Shown here piece by piece: positions 1 to 8,724 of a stretch of 36,640 nt of DNA. The translations under genes and the position numbers were made by a program. Source of the DNA: Delftia tsuruhatensis NBRC 16741 (GTDB lineage: Bacteria > Pseudomonadota > Gammaproteobacteria > Burkholderiales > Burkholderiaceae_C); contig NZ_BCTO01000084.1 of the NCBI RefSeq assembly GCF_001571325.1, positions 1-36,640 on the forward strand. The letters are read 5' to 3'. How positions within the stretch are numbered: the first letter of the stretch is position 1; every line of letters starts with the position of its first letter. Under the pieces are notes generated by a model, which saw only the letters and a list, made by a program, of their open reading frames with translations, had not been told where the DNA came from and did not search any database.

Positions 1-1
1 A

Positions 2-217
2 CAGGAGCTGGACAAGATCTTCCAGCCCTTCGTGCAGTCCAGCAAGACCAAGGACGGCTCGGGCGGCACGGGCCTGGGACTGGCCATCTGCCGCAAGATC
101 ATCGACGCCATGGACGGCACCATCGTGGCCGGCAACGGCCCGGCAGGCGGCGCCATCTTCACCATCATCCTGCCCAGCCGCAGTGCGCAGGAGACCCGAC
201 CGGCCGAGCTGACATAG
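2..217 (+). CDS. Sensor histidine kinase, C-terminal fragment (cut by window start)
   Basis: The reading frame is open from the window edge to a TAG stop, so only the last 71 residues are visible. They carry the end of a HATPase_c ATP-binding domain: an F-box-like stretch (KIFQPFVQ) followed by the G2 box GTGLGLAICRKII and the closing beta strands of the fold. These motifs bind the ATP lid and nucleotide in two-component kinases that phosphorylate a partner response regulator at the inner membrane or in the cytosol. The sensory part and the phospho-accepting His lie outside the window, so signal and partner are unknown. The next gene is convergent, 34 bases away. Confidence 0.9.
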   Translation, partial: QELDKIFQPFVQSSKTKDGSGGTGLGLAICRKIIDAMDGTIVAGNGPAGGAIFTIILPSRSAQETRPAELT

Positions 218-251
218 CCTGCGCGGGCGCGGTGGCGCGGTGGCGCGAGGC

Positions 252-2897
252 TCAGGCCTCGGACGGCATGTGCCGCCCATGCACCAGCCAGTTGTCCCCT
301 GCCTGCCAGCGCGCGGCCCAGGCGGGCAGCTGGTCGGCGGGCATGGGCCGGGCGATGCCGTAGCCCTGGGCCACGTGGCAGCCCATTTCGCGCAGGCGGC
401 GCGCATGCCTGGGGGTTTCCACGCCTTCGGCCACGGATTCGAGCTGGAAGGTGCTGGCCAGCTGGATCACGCCTTCGACGATGCCCAGGTCGTCCGGGTC
501 GGCCAGCATGTCTCGCACAAAGCTCTGGTCGATCTTCAGCGACTGCACGGGCAGCTTGCGCAGGTAGGTGAGCGAGGAGTAGCCGGTGCCGAAGTCGTCC
601 AGCGCAAAGCGTATGCCCAGCTGCCGGCACTGGCCCATCACCTGGATGGCCTGCTCCATGTCGGCAATGGCGGCGCTTTCCAGGATTTCCAGCTCGATCA
701 GGTGCGGCGGCAGTTCGGGATGCCGGGCCAGCACCTGGGCCATGGTGGCGTGGAAGCCGCCATCCAGAAGCTGGTTGGCGCTGACGTTGATGCTCACGCA
801 CAGGTCCAGGCCCTGGTCGAGCCAGCGTGCCGCCTGGGCCACGGCCTCGCCGATGACCCAGTCGCCCAGCGGTCGCTCCAGGTCGCTGCCCGCGATGAAG
901 GGCAGGAACTCGGCCGGCGAGCGCAGGCCCTGGCGCGGGTCGTGCCAGCGCAGCAGGGCCTCGGCGCCCACCAGCCTGCCGCCACCCAGCTCCACCTTGG
1001 GCTGGTAGTGCAGCAGGAATTCGCCCTGCTCCAGCGCACGGCGCAGCCAGCCCAGTTGCAGGCGGCGCGCATCGGCCTTGCGGTCGTTTTCCGGGTCGAA
1101 CAGCTGGTAGCGGTTGCGCCCGGCCTGCTTGGCCACGCACATGGCCTGGTCGGCATGGCGCAGCAGCAGGTCGGGGTCGGCCTGGTCGTCGGGGTAGAGG
1201 CTGACACCCACGCTGGCGGTCACGGTCAGCACCCGGTCCTGCACGGGCACGGGGCGGCTGGCCGCCTCCAGCACCCGGTCGAGGATGGAGGTGCAGTGCT
1301 CGACCGAGCCGATCTGCGACAGCAGCAGCACGAACTCGTCGCCACCGAGCCGGGCCAGCGTGTCCTCGGAGCGCAGCACGCTCTTGAGGTGCTCGGCCAC
1401 GCCCACCAGCAGCGCATCGCCGGTTGCAACGCCGTGCAGGTCGTTGATTTCCTTGAAGCCGTCCAGGTCCAGAAAGCACACGGCCAGGGAGCGCCCCTCG
1501 CGCGCCGTGCGCAGCATGGCCTGGTTGAGCCGCTCGACCAGCAGGCGGCGGTTGGGCAGTCCGGTCAGCAGGTCGTAGTGGGTGACGCGGTCGAGCTCGG
1601 CCTCATGGGCCTTGATGTGGCTGATGTCGGTGAAGACGCCGATGTAGTGCTCGATCTCGCCGCCGGCACCCTGCGCGGCGGAGATGGACAGCATCTCGGC
1701 GAAGATCTCGCCCGATTTGCGGCGGTTCCAGATCTCGCCGTGCCAGAAGCCGTCGCGCGCGATGCAGGCCCAGATCTGCCGGTAGAACTCCGGCCCGTGC
1801 AGGCCCGAGGACAGCACGCGCGGCGTCTGGCCGATCACCTCCTCGGGCGCATAGCCGGTGATGCGGGTGAAGGCCGGGTTGACGCGCGTGATGCGCCGCG
1901 CCGGATCGACCACCATGATGCCCTGGTGGCTGCTGTCGAACACCACGGCGGCCTGGGCCAGCTCGCGTTCGAAGCGCTTGCGCTCGGTGATGTCCCGGGA
2001 GATGCCGAACAGGCCTGCGATGTGGCCTGCCGTATTGCGCACCGGGCCCTTGGTGACCAGGAGGTCCAGCGTCCTGCCCGGCTCCACCGTCAGCTGCTCC
2101 TCATGCGTGGCCACCTCCTGTCGCAGCACCGCCTGGTCCTTCCTGCGGATGGCGCTGGCGATGCCGAAGGGAAAGAGCGCGAAGTCGTCCTTGCCCACGA
2201 TGTCTTCGGCCTGCCGGCCCACCAGGCTGGCGGCGGCCCGGTTGACCAGCAGATAGCGCCCGCGCAGGTCCTTCACGAAGACGGCGTCCGAGGTGCCGGA
2301 GATCACCGAGTCCAGCAGCTGCCGCTGCATGTTGGCCTTGCGCAGCGAGCGCTGCAGCGTCTCGGCCAGCACGCTCACGGCCAGGCCGTTGACGGCCACC
2401 ACCCCCCATTGCGCCCAGTCGCGCACGGCGACGCCGTCCGTCTGGTCCAGGCTGTAGGCCGCAAAGGCCGTGGCCAGCAGGCCCGGCCCCAGGCCGCCGA
2501 TCAGCGCACTGACCAGCACGGGCAGCATGAACAGCAGCAGCAGCGAGCGTTCACCGAAATGGCTGGCCAGCGTGCTGCTGGCGGCCAGCACGGCCAGGCT
2601 CATGGCCAGGGCAAACAGATAGGAGGCCCAGACCGGGAAACGGCGCGGCCCCATTTCCTGGGTGATGGCGGAGGCGCCGCCGCTGTGCGCGGCCGGCACC
2701 GAGCACAGCGCGAAGAACAGCAGGAAGTCCGTGGCCAGCACAAAGAACAGCCCCTTGGCGACGGAAAGCCAGCCGATATCCGCACTGCCTGCCAACGCGA
2801 ACAACAGCTTGTCGGACAGAATGATCCAGGCGAATGCGAGCAATCCGTAGCTCACCGTGATCAGTCCGATAAATCGGCGTCTTGCTGATTTGGCCAT
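252..2897 (-). CDS. Membrane PAS-PAS-GGDEF-EAL cyclic-di-GMP turnover protein
   Basis: This 881-residue protein begins with about 185 residues holding four to five hydrophobic segments (roughly 10-30, 45-65, 90-115, 120-145 and 160-180). Two PAS domains follow (about 194-310 and 318-430), then GGDEF (about 440-600) and EAL (about 620-865). The diguanylate cyclase signature GGDEF (518-522) is intact. An RxxD inhibitory site (RSED) sits exactly five residues before it. The phosphodiesterase side keeps the EAL motif (AEALLRW, about 645), DDFGTGYSSL and ESVAEGVET. By motif alone, both synthesis and breakdown of cyclic di-GMP are possible. The ATG at 2897 is preferred over an upstream in-frame TTG at 2945; a GGAG lies about 12 bases before it. 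The gene is monocistronic, and which activity dominates cannot be read from sequence. Confidence 0.93.
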   Translation of the reverse strand: MAKSARRRFIGLITVSYGLLAFAWIILSDKLLFALAGSADIGWLSVAKGLFFVLATDFLLFFALCSVPAAHSGGASAITQEMGPRRFPVWASYLFALAMSLAVLAASSTLASHFGERSLLLLFMLPVLVSALIGGLGPGLLATAFAAYSLDQTDGVAVRDWAQWGVVAVNGLAVSVLAETLQRSLRKANMQRQLLDSVISGTSDAVFVKDLRGRYLLVNRAAASLVGRQAEDIVGKDDFALFPFGIASAIRRKDQAVLRQEVATHEEQLTVEPGRTLDLLVTKGPVRNTAGHIAGLFGISRDITERKRFERELAQAAVVFDSSHQGIMVVDPARRITRVNPAFTRITGYAPEEVIGQTPRVLSSGLHGPEFYRQIWACIARDGFWHGEIWNRRKSGEIFAEMLSISAAQGAGGEIEHYIGVFTDISHIKAHEAELDRVTHYDLLTGLPNRRLLVERLNQAMLRTAREGRSLAVCFLDLDGFKEINDLHGVATGDALLVGVAEHLKSVLRSEDTLARLGGDEFVLLLSQIGSVEHCTSILDRVLEAASRPVPVQDRVLTVTASVGVSLYPDDQADPDLLLRHADQAMCVAKQAGRNRYQLFDPENDRKADARRLQLGWLRRALEQGEFLLHYQPKVELGGGRLVGAEALLRWHDPRQGLRSPAEFLPFIAGSDLERPLGDWVIGEAVAQAARWLDQGLDLCVSINVSANQLLDGGFHATMAQVLARHPELPPHLIELEILESAAIADMEQAIQVMGQCRQLGIRFALDDFGTGYSSLTYLRKLPVQSLKIDQSFVRDMLADPDDLGIVEGVIQLASTFQLESVAEGVETPRHARRLREMGCHVAQGYGIARPMPADQLPAWAARWQAGDNWLVHGRHMPSEA

Positions 2898-3100
2898 TTC
2901 AGCGTGGCACTCCCTGTGTATATGGCTGTCCGGAATTATTGCCAATCCCTGCTGGCAATCGCGTCGTCATTCGCCGAAAACAGGGGGCAATAAAACCATT
3001 TGCCGCGCACTCGCTCATTCATAGAGAAATTGCATCGCAGGCCTTTTCCGCCGGATGCGGGAATATCTGTCCGGCCCCTTTTCCCGGTCCGGCCGCCAAC

Positions 3101-4015
3101 TCATTCCGGGCACTGGCGGCAGGGCTGCTGCTCGGTGCGGGCGGCCTCGGCATGCAGCCAGGCCAGGAAGGCCGCCACGGCGGGGCGCCGGGCGTTGCGC
3201 GCGGGGTAGACGGCAAAGTGGGCCTTGACGCGCAGGGCCCGGTCCATGCCGAAGGGGGCCACCAGCCGGCCGTCGGCAATGTGGCCGCCCGCGTTCATGG
3301 CGCTTTCCAGCGCCACGCCCAGGCCCTGCGTGGCCGCGTCCAGCGACATCTGGGCGCGGTCGAAGCGCACGGCAAAGCGCTCTGGCGCGCGCAGCTGCGA
3401 GAACGCCTGGAACCAGTCCGACCACTGGACGATGCTGACGTTGCTCTGGATCAGCGGCACATGCAGCAACTGCTGCACGCGCTGCAGCCCATGCTCGGCC
3501 ACGAACGCGGGGCTGGCCAGCGGCAGGATGTGCTCCTCGAACAGGGGCTCCACCTCCAGCTCTGGCCATTGCGCAATGCCGTAGCGGATGTCGATATCGG
3601 CCTGGCCCAGCGCGAAGTCGCTGTGCGAATGCGCAGCCGACAGGTTCAGCGCAATGTGCGGGCAGGCCCGTGCGAAGTCCCGCAGCCGGGGCATGAGCCA
3701 GAGGCTGGCGATGCTGGGCGCGCAGTGCACGTAGAGGCTGTTGCTCATGCTGTGGCGCAGGTCCTCGGTGGCCGAGACGATGGCCGCCAGCGCGCCGCCC
3801 ACGCGTTCCAGGTAGGCCTGCCCCGGGCGGCTCAGGCGCACGCCATGCGCGCTGCGCTCGAACAGGCGCACGCCCAGCTGCGCCTCCAGCTTGGCCACCT
3901 GGTGGCTGACGGCCGAGGCCGTCAGGTGCAGCTCGGAGGCGGCCAGCGCGAAGCTGCGCCGGCGCGCCACGGCCTCGAAGGCCTGCAGGTGGGCACTGCT
4001 GGGAATGGATGCCAT
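3101..4015 (-). CDS. LysR-family transcriptional regulator, GcvA-like, divergent from the SDR-TRAP-transketolase operon
   Basis: The 304-residue protein has the usual LysR length. An N-terminal winged helix-turn-helix lies at about residues 9-65 (helix region ALAASELHLTASAVSHQVAKLE, conserved LFERS at about 51-55). A periplasmic-binding-like effector domain follows. The start HLQAFEAVARRRSF and the effector-domain pattern resemble the GcvA subgroup. The ATG is supported by GAGGAA about eight bases upstream. The gene is transcribed away from the SDR operon beginning at 4200, so it probably controls that operon and itself, with the pathway substrate or an intermediate as co-inducer; this is inference from position. 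Its leader holds a three-copy 11-base tandem repeat. Confidence 0.9.
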   Translation of the reverse strand: MASIPSSAHLQAFEAVARRRSFALAASELHLTASAVSHQVAKLEAQLGVRLFERSAHGVRLSRPGQAYLERVGGALAAIVSATEDLRHSMSNSLYVHCAPSIASLWLMPRLRDFARACPHIALNLSAAHSHSDFALGQADIDIRYGIAQWPELEVEPLFEEHILPLASPAFVAEHGLQRVQQLLHVPLIQSNVSIVQWSDWFQAFSQLRAPERFAVRFDRAQMSLDAATQGLGVALESAMNAGGHIADGRLVAPFGMDRALRVKAHFAVYPARNARRPAVAAFLAWLHAEAARTEQQPCRQCPE

Positions 4016-4035
4016 GGCAAGTTCCTCGAAGACGC

Positions 4036-4074
4036 GGGCAGCTCACGGGCAGCTCACGGGCAGCTCACAGGCAG
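4036..4074. repeat. 11-bp tandem repeat (three full copies plus partial) in the lysR leader
   Basis: The unit GGGCAGCTCAC occurs three times in perfect tandem (4036-4046, 4047-4057, 4058-4068), followed by a degenerate AGGCAG. Eleven bases is close to one helical turn, so a protein bound to each copy would sit on one face of the DNA. The array lies between the Shine-Dalgarno sequence of the minus-strand lysR gene and the divergent promoter region. A second short direct repeat (AGACCCCG at 4073-4080 and 4083-4090) follows directly. It may be an operator array or simple slippage. Confidence 0.75.
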
Positions 4075-4121
4075 ACCCCGGGAGACCCCGTACGTGAGCT
4101 GAAGAACCGTCATCTTAGGCT

Positions 4122-4144
4122 GATGAAACATCGTTTGTCTTCAT
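4122..4144. promoter_or_regulatory. Putative LysR operator/promoter region between lysR and the SDR gene
   Basis: An AT-richer patch in the 184-base divergent gap contains a short palindrome GATG-AAA-CATC (4122-4132). It is overlapped by a wider ATGAA (4123-4127) / TTCAT (4140-4144) inverted pair. LysR-type regulators bind dyads of this size near divergent promoters. No clear -35/-10 pair could be assigned by eye, so the regulatory role is inferred from position and symmetry only. Confidence 0.35.
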
Positions 4145-4199
4145 GCTCGTGACAGCCCAAGATGGCTGCATCCACCACCACTACAGCGGAGACAGGCAC

Positions 4200-4949
4200 A
4201 TGCTGCTCAAGGACAGGGCCGCCATCATCACCGGCGGCGCAGGGATCAACGGACTCGGTTTTGCCACGGCGCGCCAGATGGCCGCCCAGGGGGCCCGCGT
4301 GGCCATCCTCGACCTGGAGCGGGCCGATCCGGCCGGCGCGGCCGCGCGGCTGGGCGAAGGGCACCTGGGGCTGGTGGCCGACGTGACGGACAAGTCCTCG
4401 TGCGAGGCGGCGGCCGCCGCCGTGCTGCGCGCCTTCGGCCGCATCGACGCGCTGGTCAACAACGCGGGCATCACGCAGGCCGTGGGCACACTGGAGATCG
4501 GCGGGGCCGACTACGACCGCGTGCTCGACGTGAGCCTGCGCGGCACGCTGTACATGTCCCAGGCCGTGCTGCCGTCCATGCGCAGGCAGCAAGCGGGCGC
4601 CATCGTCTGCATCTCTTCCGTCTCGGCCCAGCGCGGCGGCGGCATCTTCGGCGGGCCGCACTATTCGGCCGCCAAGGCCGGCGTGCTGGGGCTGGCCCGC
4701 GCCATGGCGCGCGAGTTCGGCGCCGAGGGCATACGCATCAACTGCGTCACGCCGGGCCTGATCGAGACGGACATCACCCAGGGCAAGCTCGGCCCCGAGC
4801 GCAAGCGCGAGATCTCCGCCACGATTCCGCTGGCCCGCCTGGGCCGCGCCGACGATGTGGCCGGCGCCTGCGTATTCCTGGCCAGCGACCTGGCCGCCTA
4901 TTGCACGGGCATCACGCTCGATGTGAACGGCGGGATGCTCATCCACTGA
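4200..4949 (+). CDS. SDR-family NAD(P)-dependent oxidoreductase
   Basis: A classical short-chain dehydrogenase of 249 residues. The nucleotide-binding glycine motif TGGAGINGLG is at 11-20, and NNAG at 87-90. The catalytic Ser140, Tyr155 and Lys159 (HYSAAKA) are present. Asp38 at the end of the second beta strand favours NAD over NADP. The C-terminus DVNGGMLIH is typical of FabG-like dehydrogenases. The family oxidises secondary alcohols of sugars, polyols and hydroxy acids or reduces the ketones; here it likely makes a ketose or keto acid for the transketolase encoded downstream. An in-frame ATG exists at 4143, but the ATG at 4200 follows a CGGAG sequence and starts at the normal family position. 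First gene of the operon. Confidence 0.93.
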   Translation: MLLKDRAAIITGGAGINGLGFATARQMAAQGARVAILDLERADPAGAAARLGEGHLGLVADVTDKSSCEAAAAAVLRAFGRIDALVNNAGITQAVGTLEIGGADYDRVLDVSLRGTLYMSQAVLPSMRRQQAGAIVCISSVSAQRGGGIFGGPHYSAAKAGVLGLARAMAREFGAEGIRINCVTPGLIETDITQGKLGPERKREISATIPLARLGRADDVAGACVFLASDLAAYCTGITLDVNGGMLIH

Positions 4950-5011
4950 GCCCCGCGCGCCTGGCCATGGCCTGCATGGCCGCACACAACCCAAGCAAAG
5001 GAGACAAGACC

Positions 5012-6019
5012 ATGCAAAGCACGCTTTTCCACCGCGCCGCCCTGGCCGCCTGCGCCCTGCTGCTGCCGGCCCTGGCCTGTGCCCAGGCCGTCAAGCTCAC
5101 GCTGGGGCACGGCGCCGCGCCCGACAATCCGCGCCACCTGGCATCGCTGAAGTTCGCCGAGCTGGTGAAGGCGCGCAGCGCGGGCCGCATCGAGGTGCAG
5201 GTCGCCCCCTCGGCCCAGCTGGGCGACGACGCGGCCATGGTCACGGCCCTGCGCACGGGCGCGCTGGACCTGTCGGCCAATTCCCAGGGCGCGGTGGCCG
5301 CGGCCGTGCCCGAGTACGCGGCCTATGGCATGCCGTTTCTCTTCGCCACGACGGCCCGGGCCTTCCAGCTGCTGGACGGGCCGCTGGGCCGGGAGCTGGC
5401 CGACAAATCGGCCGCCAAGGGCATGGTGGTGCTGGGCTACTGGGACAACGGCATACGCCACATGACCAACAGCAAGCGGCCCCTGCGCAGCGTGGACGAT
5501 CTCAAGGGCCTGAAGATGCGCACGCCGCCCGACGCGGTGCTGGTGGACATCATCCAGGCCCTGGGCGCCGAGGCCCAGCAGATCAAGTTCGCCGAGCTGT
5601 ACGTGGCCCTGCAGCAGGGCGTGGTCGACGGCCAGGAAAACCCGCTGGCCAACTTCCACGCCAGCAAGCTGTACGAGGTGCAAAAGCACCTGGCGCTGAC
5701 GGGCCACATGTTCCAGATGACGCCGCTGATCATGGGCAAGCGCAGCTGGGACCGGCTGCCGGCCGCCGACCGCACGCTGCTGGCCGAGGCCGCGCAGGAG
5801 GCCACGGCCTACCAGCGCCAGCTGGCGCGCGAGGCCGACGACAAGCTGCTGGACGACATCCGCGCCAAGGGCGTGGAGGTGAGCACCATCGACGCGCGGG
5901 CCTTCGCCCAGGCCACGGCCAAGGTACAGGACAAGTGGCTGGCCAGCCCAGCGGGCCCCTATATCGCCAAGGTCGTCAAGGCCGCGGGCGCGCAGTCAAG
6001 CGCAGGGAGCCATCCATGA
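5012..6019 (+). CDS. TRAP transporter substrate-binding protein (DctP family)
   Basis: The 335-residue exported protein has a Sec signal peptide (hydrophobic core about 9-22, likely cleavage after ACAQA). The mature part is of DctP type. The conserved ligand-binding arginine region LKMRTPPD (Arg170) and the family motif VVDGQENPLANF (205-215) are both present. Arg170 normally forms a salt bridge with the carboxylate of the ligand, so an organic acid or sugar acid is the likely substrate. The ATG at 5012 has a strong AAAGGAGA upstream. The stop overlaps the ATG of the small permease gene (ATGA). It would deliver ligand in the periplasm to the permease encoded by the next two genes. Confidence 0.94.
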   Translation: MQSTLFHRAALAACALLLPALACAQAVKLTLGHGAAPDNPRHLASLKFAELVKARSAGRIEVQVAPSAQLGDDAAMVTALRTGALDLSANSQGAVAAAVPEYAAYGMPFLFATTARAFQLLDGPLGRELADKSAAKGMVVLGYWDNGIRHMTNSKRPLRSVDDLKGLKMRTPPDAVLVDIIQALGAEAQQIKFAELYVALQQGVVDGQENPLANFHASKLYEVQKHLALTGHMFQMTPLIMGKRSWDRLPAADRTLLAEAAQEATAYQRQLAREADDKLLDDIRAKGVEVSTIDARAFAQATAKVQDKWLASPAGPYIAKVVKAAGAQSSAGSHP

Positions 6020-6558
6020 ACCTCATCGAACGCCTGGTCACTGGCCTGTGCCGCGCCGTGCTGTGGGCCAGCACCCTGGTGATCTTCGTGATCCTGGTGT
6101 GCAACACCGCCCTGCGCTATGCCAGCGGCACCAGCCTGCAGTGGGCCAACGAGGTGCCCGAGCTGCTGTTTCCCTGGCTGGTGATGTCGGGCGTGGTGCT
6201 GGCCGCCGCCCATGGCGCCCACATTACCACCAGCTTCCTGGTCGAGGCCCTGCCGGCCCGCGTGCGGCGCGCCACGGCCGTGCTGGGCTGGCTGGCCGTG
6301 GCCGCCCTGTACGCCACGCTGGCCTGGTCCACGCTGAACATGCTGGAGATCGTGCATGACGAGCGCAGCCAGATCCTGGGCATTCCCGGCTCCCTGACCT
6401 ATGGCTGCGTGATGGTGGGCATGGCCTTGCTGGCCCTGCTGGCCCTGCAGTCGGCCTGGCGCGCCTGCGTGGCGGGCAGGGACCGGGTATCCGCGCAGGC
6501 CGGTGCCGCTGGTGCGTCTGCCGAACCGGCCCGGCCCGTGGCCGGCGCGCACTGGTGA
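6016..6558 (+). CDS. TRAP transporter small permease subunit (DctQ family)
   Basis: A 180-residue inner-membrane protein with four hydrophobic segments (about 12-35, 48-68, 85-105 and 125-147), the usual architecture of DctQ subunits. The conserved WANEVPELLFPWLV stretch (about 40-53) is typical of the family. It forms the sodium-dependent TRAP permease together with the large subunit encoded next. The start codon overlaps the stop of the binding-protein gene by four bases, implying translational coupling. The last 30 residues are Ala/Pro-rich and probably cytoplasmic. Confidence 0.92.
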   Translation: MNLIERLVTGLCRAVLWASTLVIFVILVCNTALRYASGTSLQWANEVPELLFPWLVMSGVVLAAAHGAHITTSFLVEALPARVRRATAVLGWLAVAALYATLAWSTLNMLEIVHDERSQILGIPGSLTYGCVMVGMALLALLALQSAWRACVAGRDRVSAQAGAAGASAEPARPVAGAHW

Positions 6559-6570
6559 AGGGAGGGTGCC

Positions 6571-7830
6571 ATGTCCTTCATCATGCTTTTCGTCTTCATG
6601 GCGGGCGCCGTGATCGCCATGCCCATTGCCCACGCGCTGCTCATGGGCGCCATGGCGGCGGCCGCCACCTCGGACCGCGTGCCGCTGGACCTGCTGGTGC
6701 AGCAGATGGTGGCCCAGGTGCAGAGCTTTCCGCTGATCGCCATCCCGTTCTTCATGCTCACCGGCTCGCTGATGATGGGCGGGCGCCTGGGCGAGGCCCT
6801 GGTGGGCGTGCTGTCGGCGCTGATAGGGCGCTTTCACGGCGGGCCGGCCCAGGTGGGGGTGATGTCGTCCACGCTGTTCGGCGGGGTGTCGGGCTCGGCC
6901 GTGGCCGACGCCTCGGCCATCGGCTCGCTGATGATCCCGTGGCACAGGCGGCTGGGCTATCCGCCCGCGTTCTCGGCGGCCACGCTGGCGGCGGCGGCCA
7001 CCATCGACATCCTGATCCCGCCGTCGATCCCCATGATCCTGTTCGCGCTCAGCGCCAATGCATCGATTGCGGCGCTGTTCGTGGCGGGCATCGTGCCGGG
7101 GCTGCTGATGTGCGCGGGCTTCATGGGTGTGTGCTGGTGGGTGGGCCGCAGGCGCGGCTTTCCGCGCGACACCACGCCCTTTGCCTGGCCCGCCTTCCGT
7201 CGCCACCTGCTGTACGCCAGCCCGGCCCTGCTGCTGCCGGTGCTGATCATCGTGTTCCTGCGCTTGGGCATTGCCACGCCCACCGAGGTGGCCGTGCTGT
7301 CCACGCTGTATGCGGGCCTGGTGTCGGCCGCCATCTACCGCGACCTGGGCTGGCGCCGGCTCAACGATGCGGTGGTGCATGCGGGCCTGGCCACGGGCGT
7401 GGTGCTGCTGGTGATCATGGCCTCGGCGGCCATCGGCTGGCTGCTGACCTTCGACCGCATGCCCGATGGCATCGTCCAGTGGGTGCAGTCGCATGTGCAT
7501 TCAGCCTGGCTGGTGATCGTGCTGATGAACCTGCTGATGCTCTTCATCGGCATGTTCATCGACCTGCCGGCCGCCGTGCTGCTGCTCACGCCGGTGTTCG
7601 TGCCGCTGGCCCAGAGCATCGGCATGGACATGACCCAGCTGGGAATCATGATGGTCGTGAACCTGGCCCTGGGGCTGTACACGCCGCCCGTGGGCACGAC
7701 GCTGTTCATCACAAGCTCGCTGGCCCGGGTCAAGGTGGGCCAGACCGTGCGCGAGCTGATTCCCTTCTACCTGGTGGCGCTGGCGGTGCTGGCGCTGGTG
7801 TCCTATGTGCCGGCCAGCATCCTGCGCTGA
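6571..7830 (+). CDS. TRAP transporter large permease subunit (DctM family)
   Basis: This 419-residue, very hydrophobic protein has about 12 predicted membrane segments and the full length of DctM. Family features include an early FFMLTGSLM segment, the GGVSGSAVADASAIGSLM stretch (about 109-126) and the IDILIPPSIPMILFAL stretch (about 148-163). It is the main channel subunit of the TRAP transporter and couples substrate uptake to sodium entry. GGGAGGG precedes the ATG by about five bases. It lies 12 bases after the small subunit gene and 33 bases before the transketolase genes, in one apparent transcript. Confidence 0.94.
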   Translation: MSFIMLFVFMAGAVIAMPIAHALLMGAMAAAATSDRVPLDLLVQQMVAQVQSFPLIAIPFFMLTGSLMMGGRLGEALVGVLSALIGRFHGGPAQVGVMSSTLFGGVSGSAVADASAIGSLMIPWHRRLGYPPAFSAATLAAAATIDILIPPSIPMILFALSANASIAALFVAGIVPGLLMCAGFMGVCWWVGRRRGFPRDTTPFAWPAFRRHLLYASPALLLPVLIIVFLRLGIATPTEVAVLSTLYAGLVSAAIYRDLGWRRLNDAVVHAGLATGVVLLVIMASAAIGWLLTFDRMPDGIVQWVQSHVHSAWLVIVLMNLLMLFIGMFIDLPAAVLLLTPVFVPLAQSIGMDMTQLGIMMVVNLALGLYTPPVGTTLFITSSLARVKVGQTVRELIPFYLVALAVLALVSYVPASILR

Positions 7831-7863
7831 GCCGCGCGCCTTTCCATCTCTAGGAGACGATGC

Positions 7864-8724
7864 ATGAACCAAGAACTGCAACAGCGCCTGGACCGGCTCG
7901 CGGCCTGTGCCTGGCGCATACGCCGCCGCGCCCTGCAAATGGGCGAGGTGCAGGGCCAGGGCTACATAGGCCAGGCCCTGGGCTGGGCCGATGTGCTGGC
8001 CGTGGCCTATGGCGACGCGCTGCGGCTGCGGCCCGATGAACCCGGGTGGGAGGGCCGCGACCGCTTCCTGCTCTCGCACGGCCACTACGCCATCGCCTTC
8101 TACGCGGCCCTGGCCGAGGCGGGCATCCTGTCCGACGAGGAACTCCAGACCTATGGCAGCGATGACAGCCGCCTGCCCATGTCGGGCATGGCCAGCTATA
8201 CGCCGGGCATGGAGATTTCGGGCGGCTCGCTGGGCCAGGGCCTGCCGATCGCCGTGGGCATGGCGCTGGCGCTGCGCCACAAGGGCTGCGATGCCTTTGT
8301 CTACAACTCCATGTCCGACGGCGAGCTGGACGAGGGCTCGACCTGGGAGGCCGCGCTGTCCGCCGCCCACCACGGGCTGGGCCGGCTGATCTGCCTGGTG
8401 GACGTGAACAACCAGCAGGCCGACGGCCCGTCCACGCGCATGCTGGGCTTCGAGCCGCTGGCCGACAAATGGGCCGCCTTCGGCTGGCATGTGCAGCGCG
8501 TGGACGGCAACGACCTGGCCCAGGTGGTGCAGGCCTTCGACGCGGCGCGGGCGCTGGCCGAGGACCGGCCCCGCGTCATCCTCTGCGACACGCTGATGGG
8601 CAAGGGCGTGCCCTTCCTGGAGCAGCGCGAGAAGAACCATTTCATCCGCGTCGATCCGCCCGAGTGGCAGCAGGCCCTAGCCATCCTGGACGCATCGCAC
8701 CCCCTGGAGCCCGCCCTGCCATGA
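7864..8724 (+). CDS. Transketolase N-terminal subunit (split transketolase)
   Basis: A 286-residue protein equivalent to the thiamine-diphosphate-binding half of transketolase. Visible motifs are SHGHYA (71-76), GGSLGQGLPIAVGMA (120-134) and the ThDP/metal motif SDGELDEGSTWEAA with DVNNQQ about 30 residues later (151-185). SDGE replaces the commoner GDGE. The other half is the next gene, overlapping by four bases (ATGA), as in other two-gene transketolases. The enzyme would transfer a two-carbon ketol unit from a ketose or ketose phosphate to an aldehyde. A strong AGGAGA lies upstream of the ATG. Single-chain transketolases of the pentose phosphate pathway are about 660 residues; this pair is more likely a dedicated catabolic enzyme. 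Confidence 0.93.
   Translation: MNQELQQRLDRLAACAWRIRRRALQMGEVQGQGYIGQALGWADVLAVAYGDALRLRPDEPGWEGRDRFLLSHGHYAIAFYAALAEAGILSDEELQTYGSDDSRLPMSGMASYTPGMEISGGSLGQGLPIAVGMALALRHKGCDAFVYNSMSDGELDEGSTWEAALSAAHHGLGRLICLVDVNNQQADGPSTRMLGFEPLADKWAAFGWHVQRVDGNDLAQVVQAFDAARALAEDRPRVILCDTLMGKGVPFLEQREKNHFIRVDPPEWQQALAILDASHPLEPALP

Noticed and set aside
246..261. CGAGGC-TCAG-GCCTCG hairpin at the end of the GGDEF-EAL gene
   Set aside because: Short stem overlapping the stop codon without a T-run; not convincing as a terminator.
240..2888. Very long plus-strand open frame opposite the GGDEF-EAL gene
   Set aside because: Gln/His/Ala-rich translation with no domain; a typical antisense shadow of a high-GC gene whose motifs lie on the minus strand.
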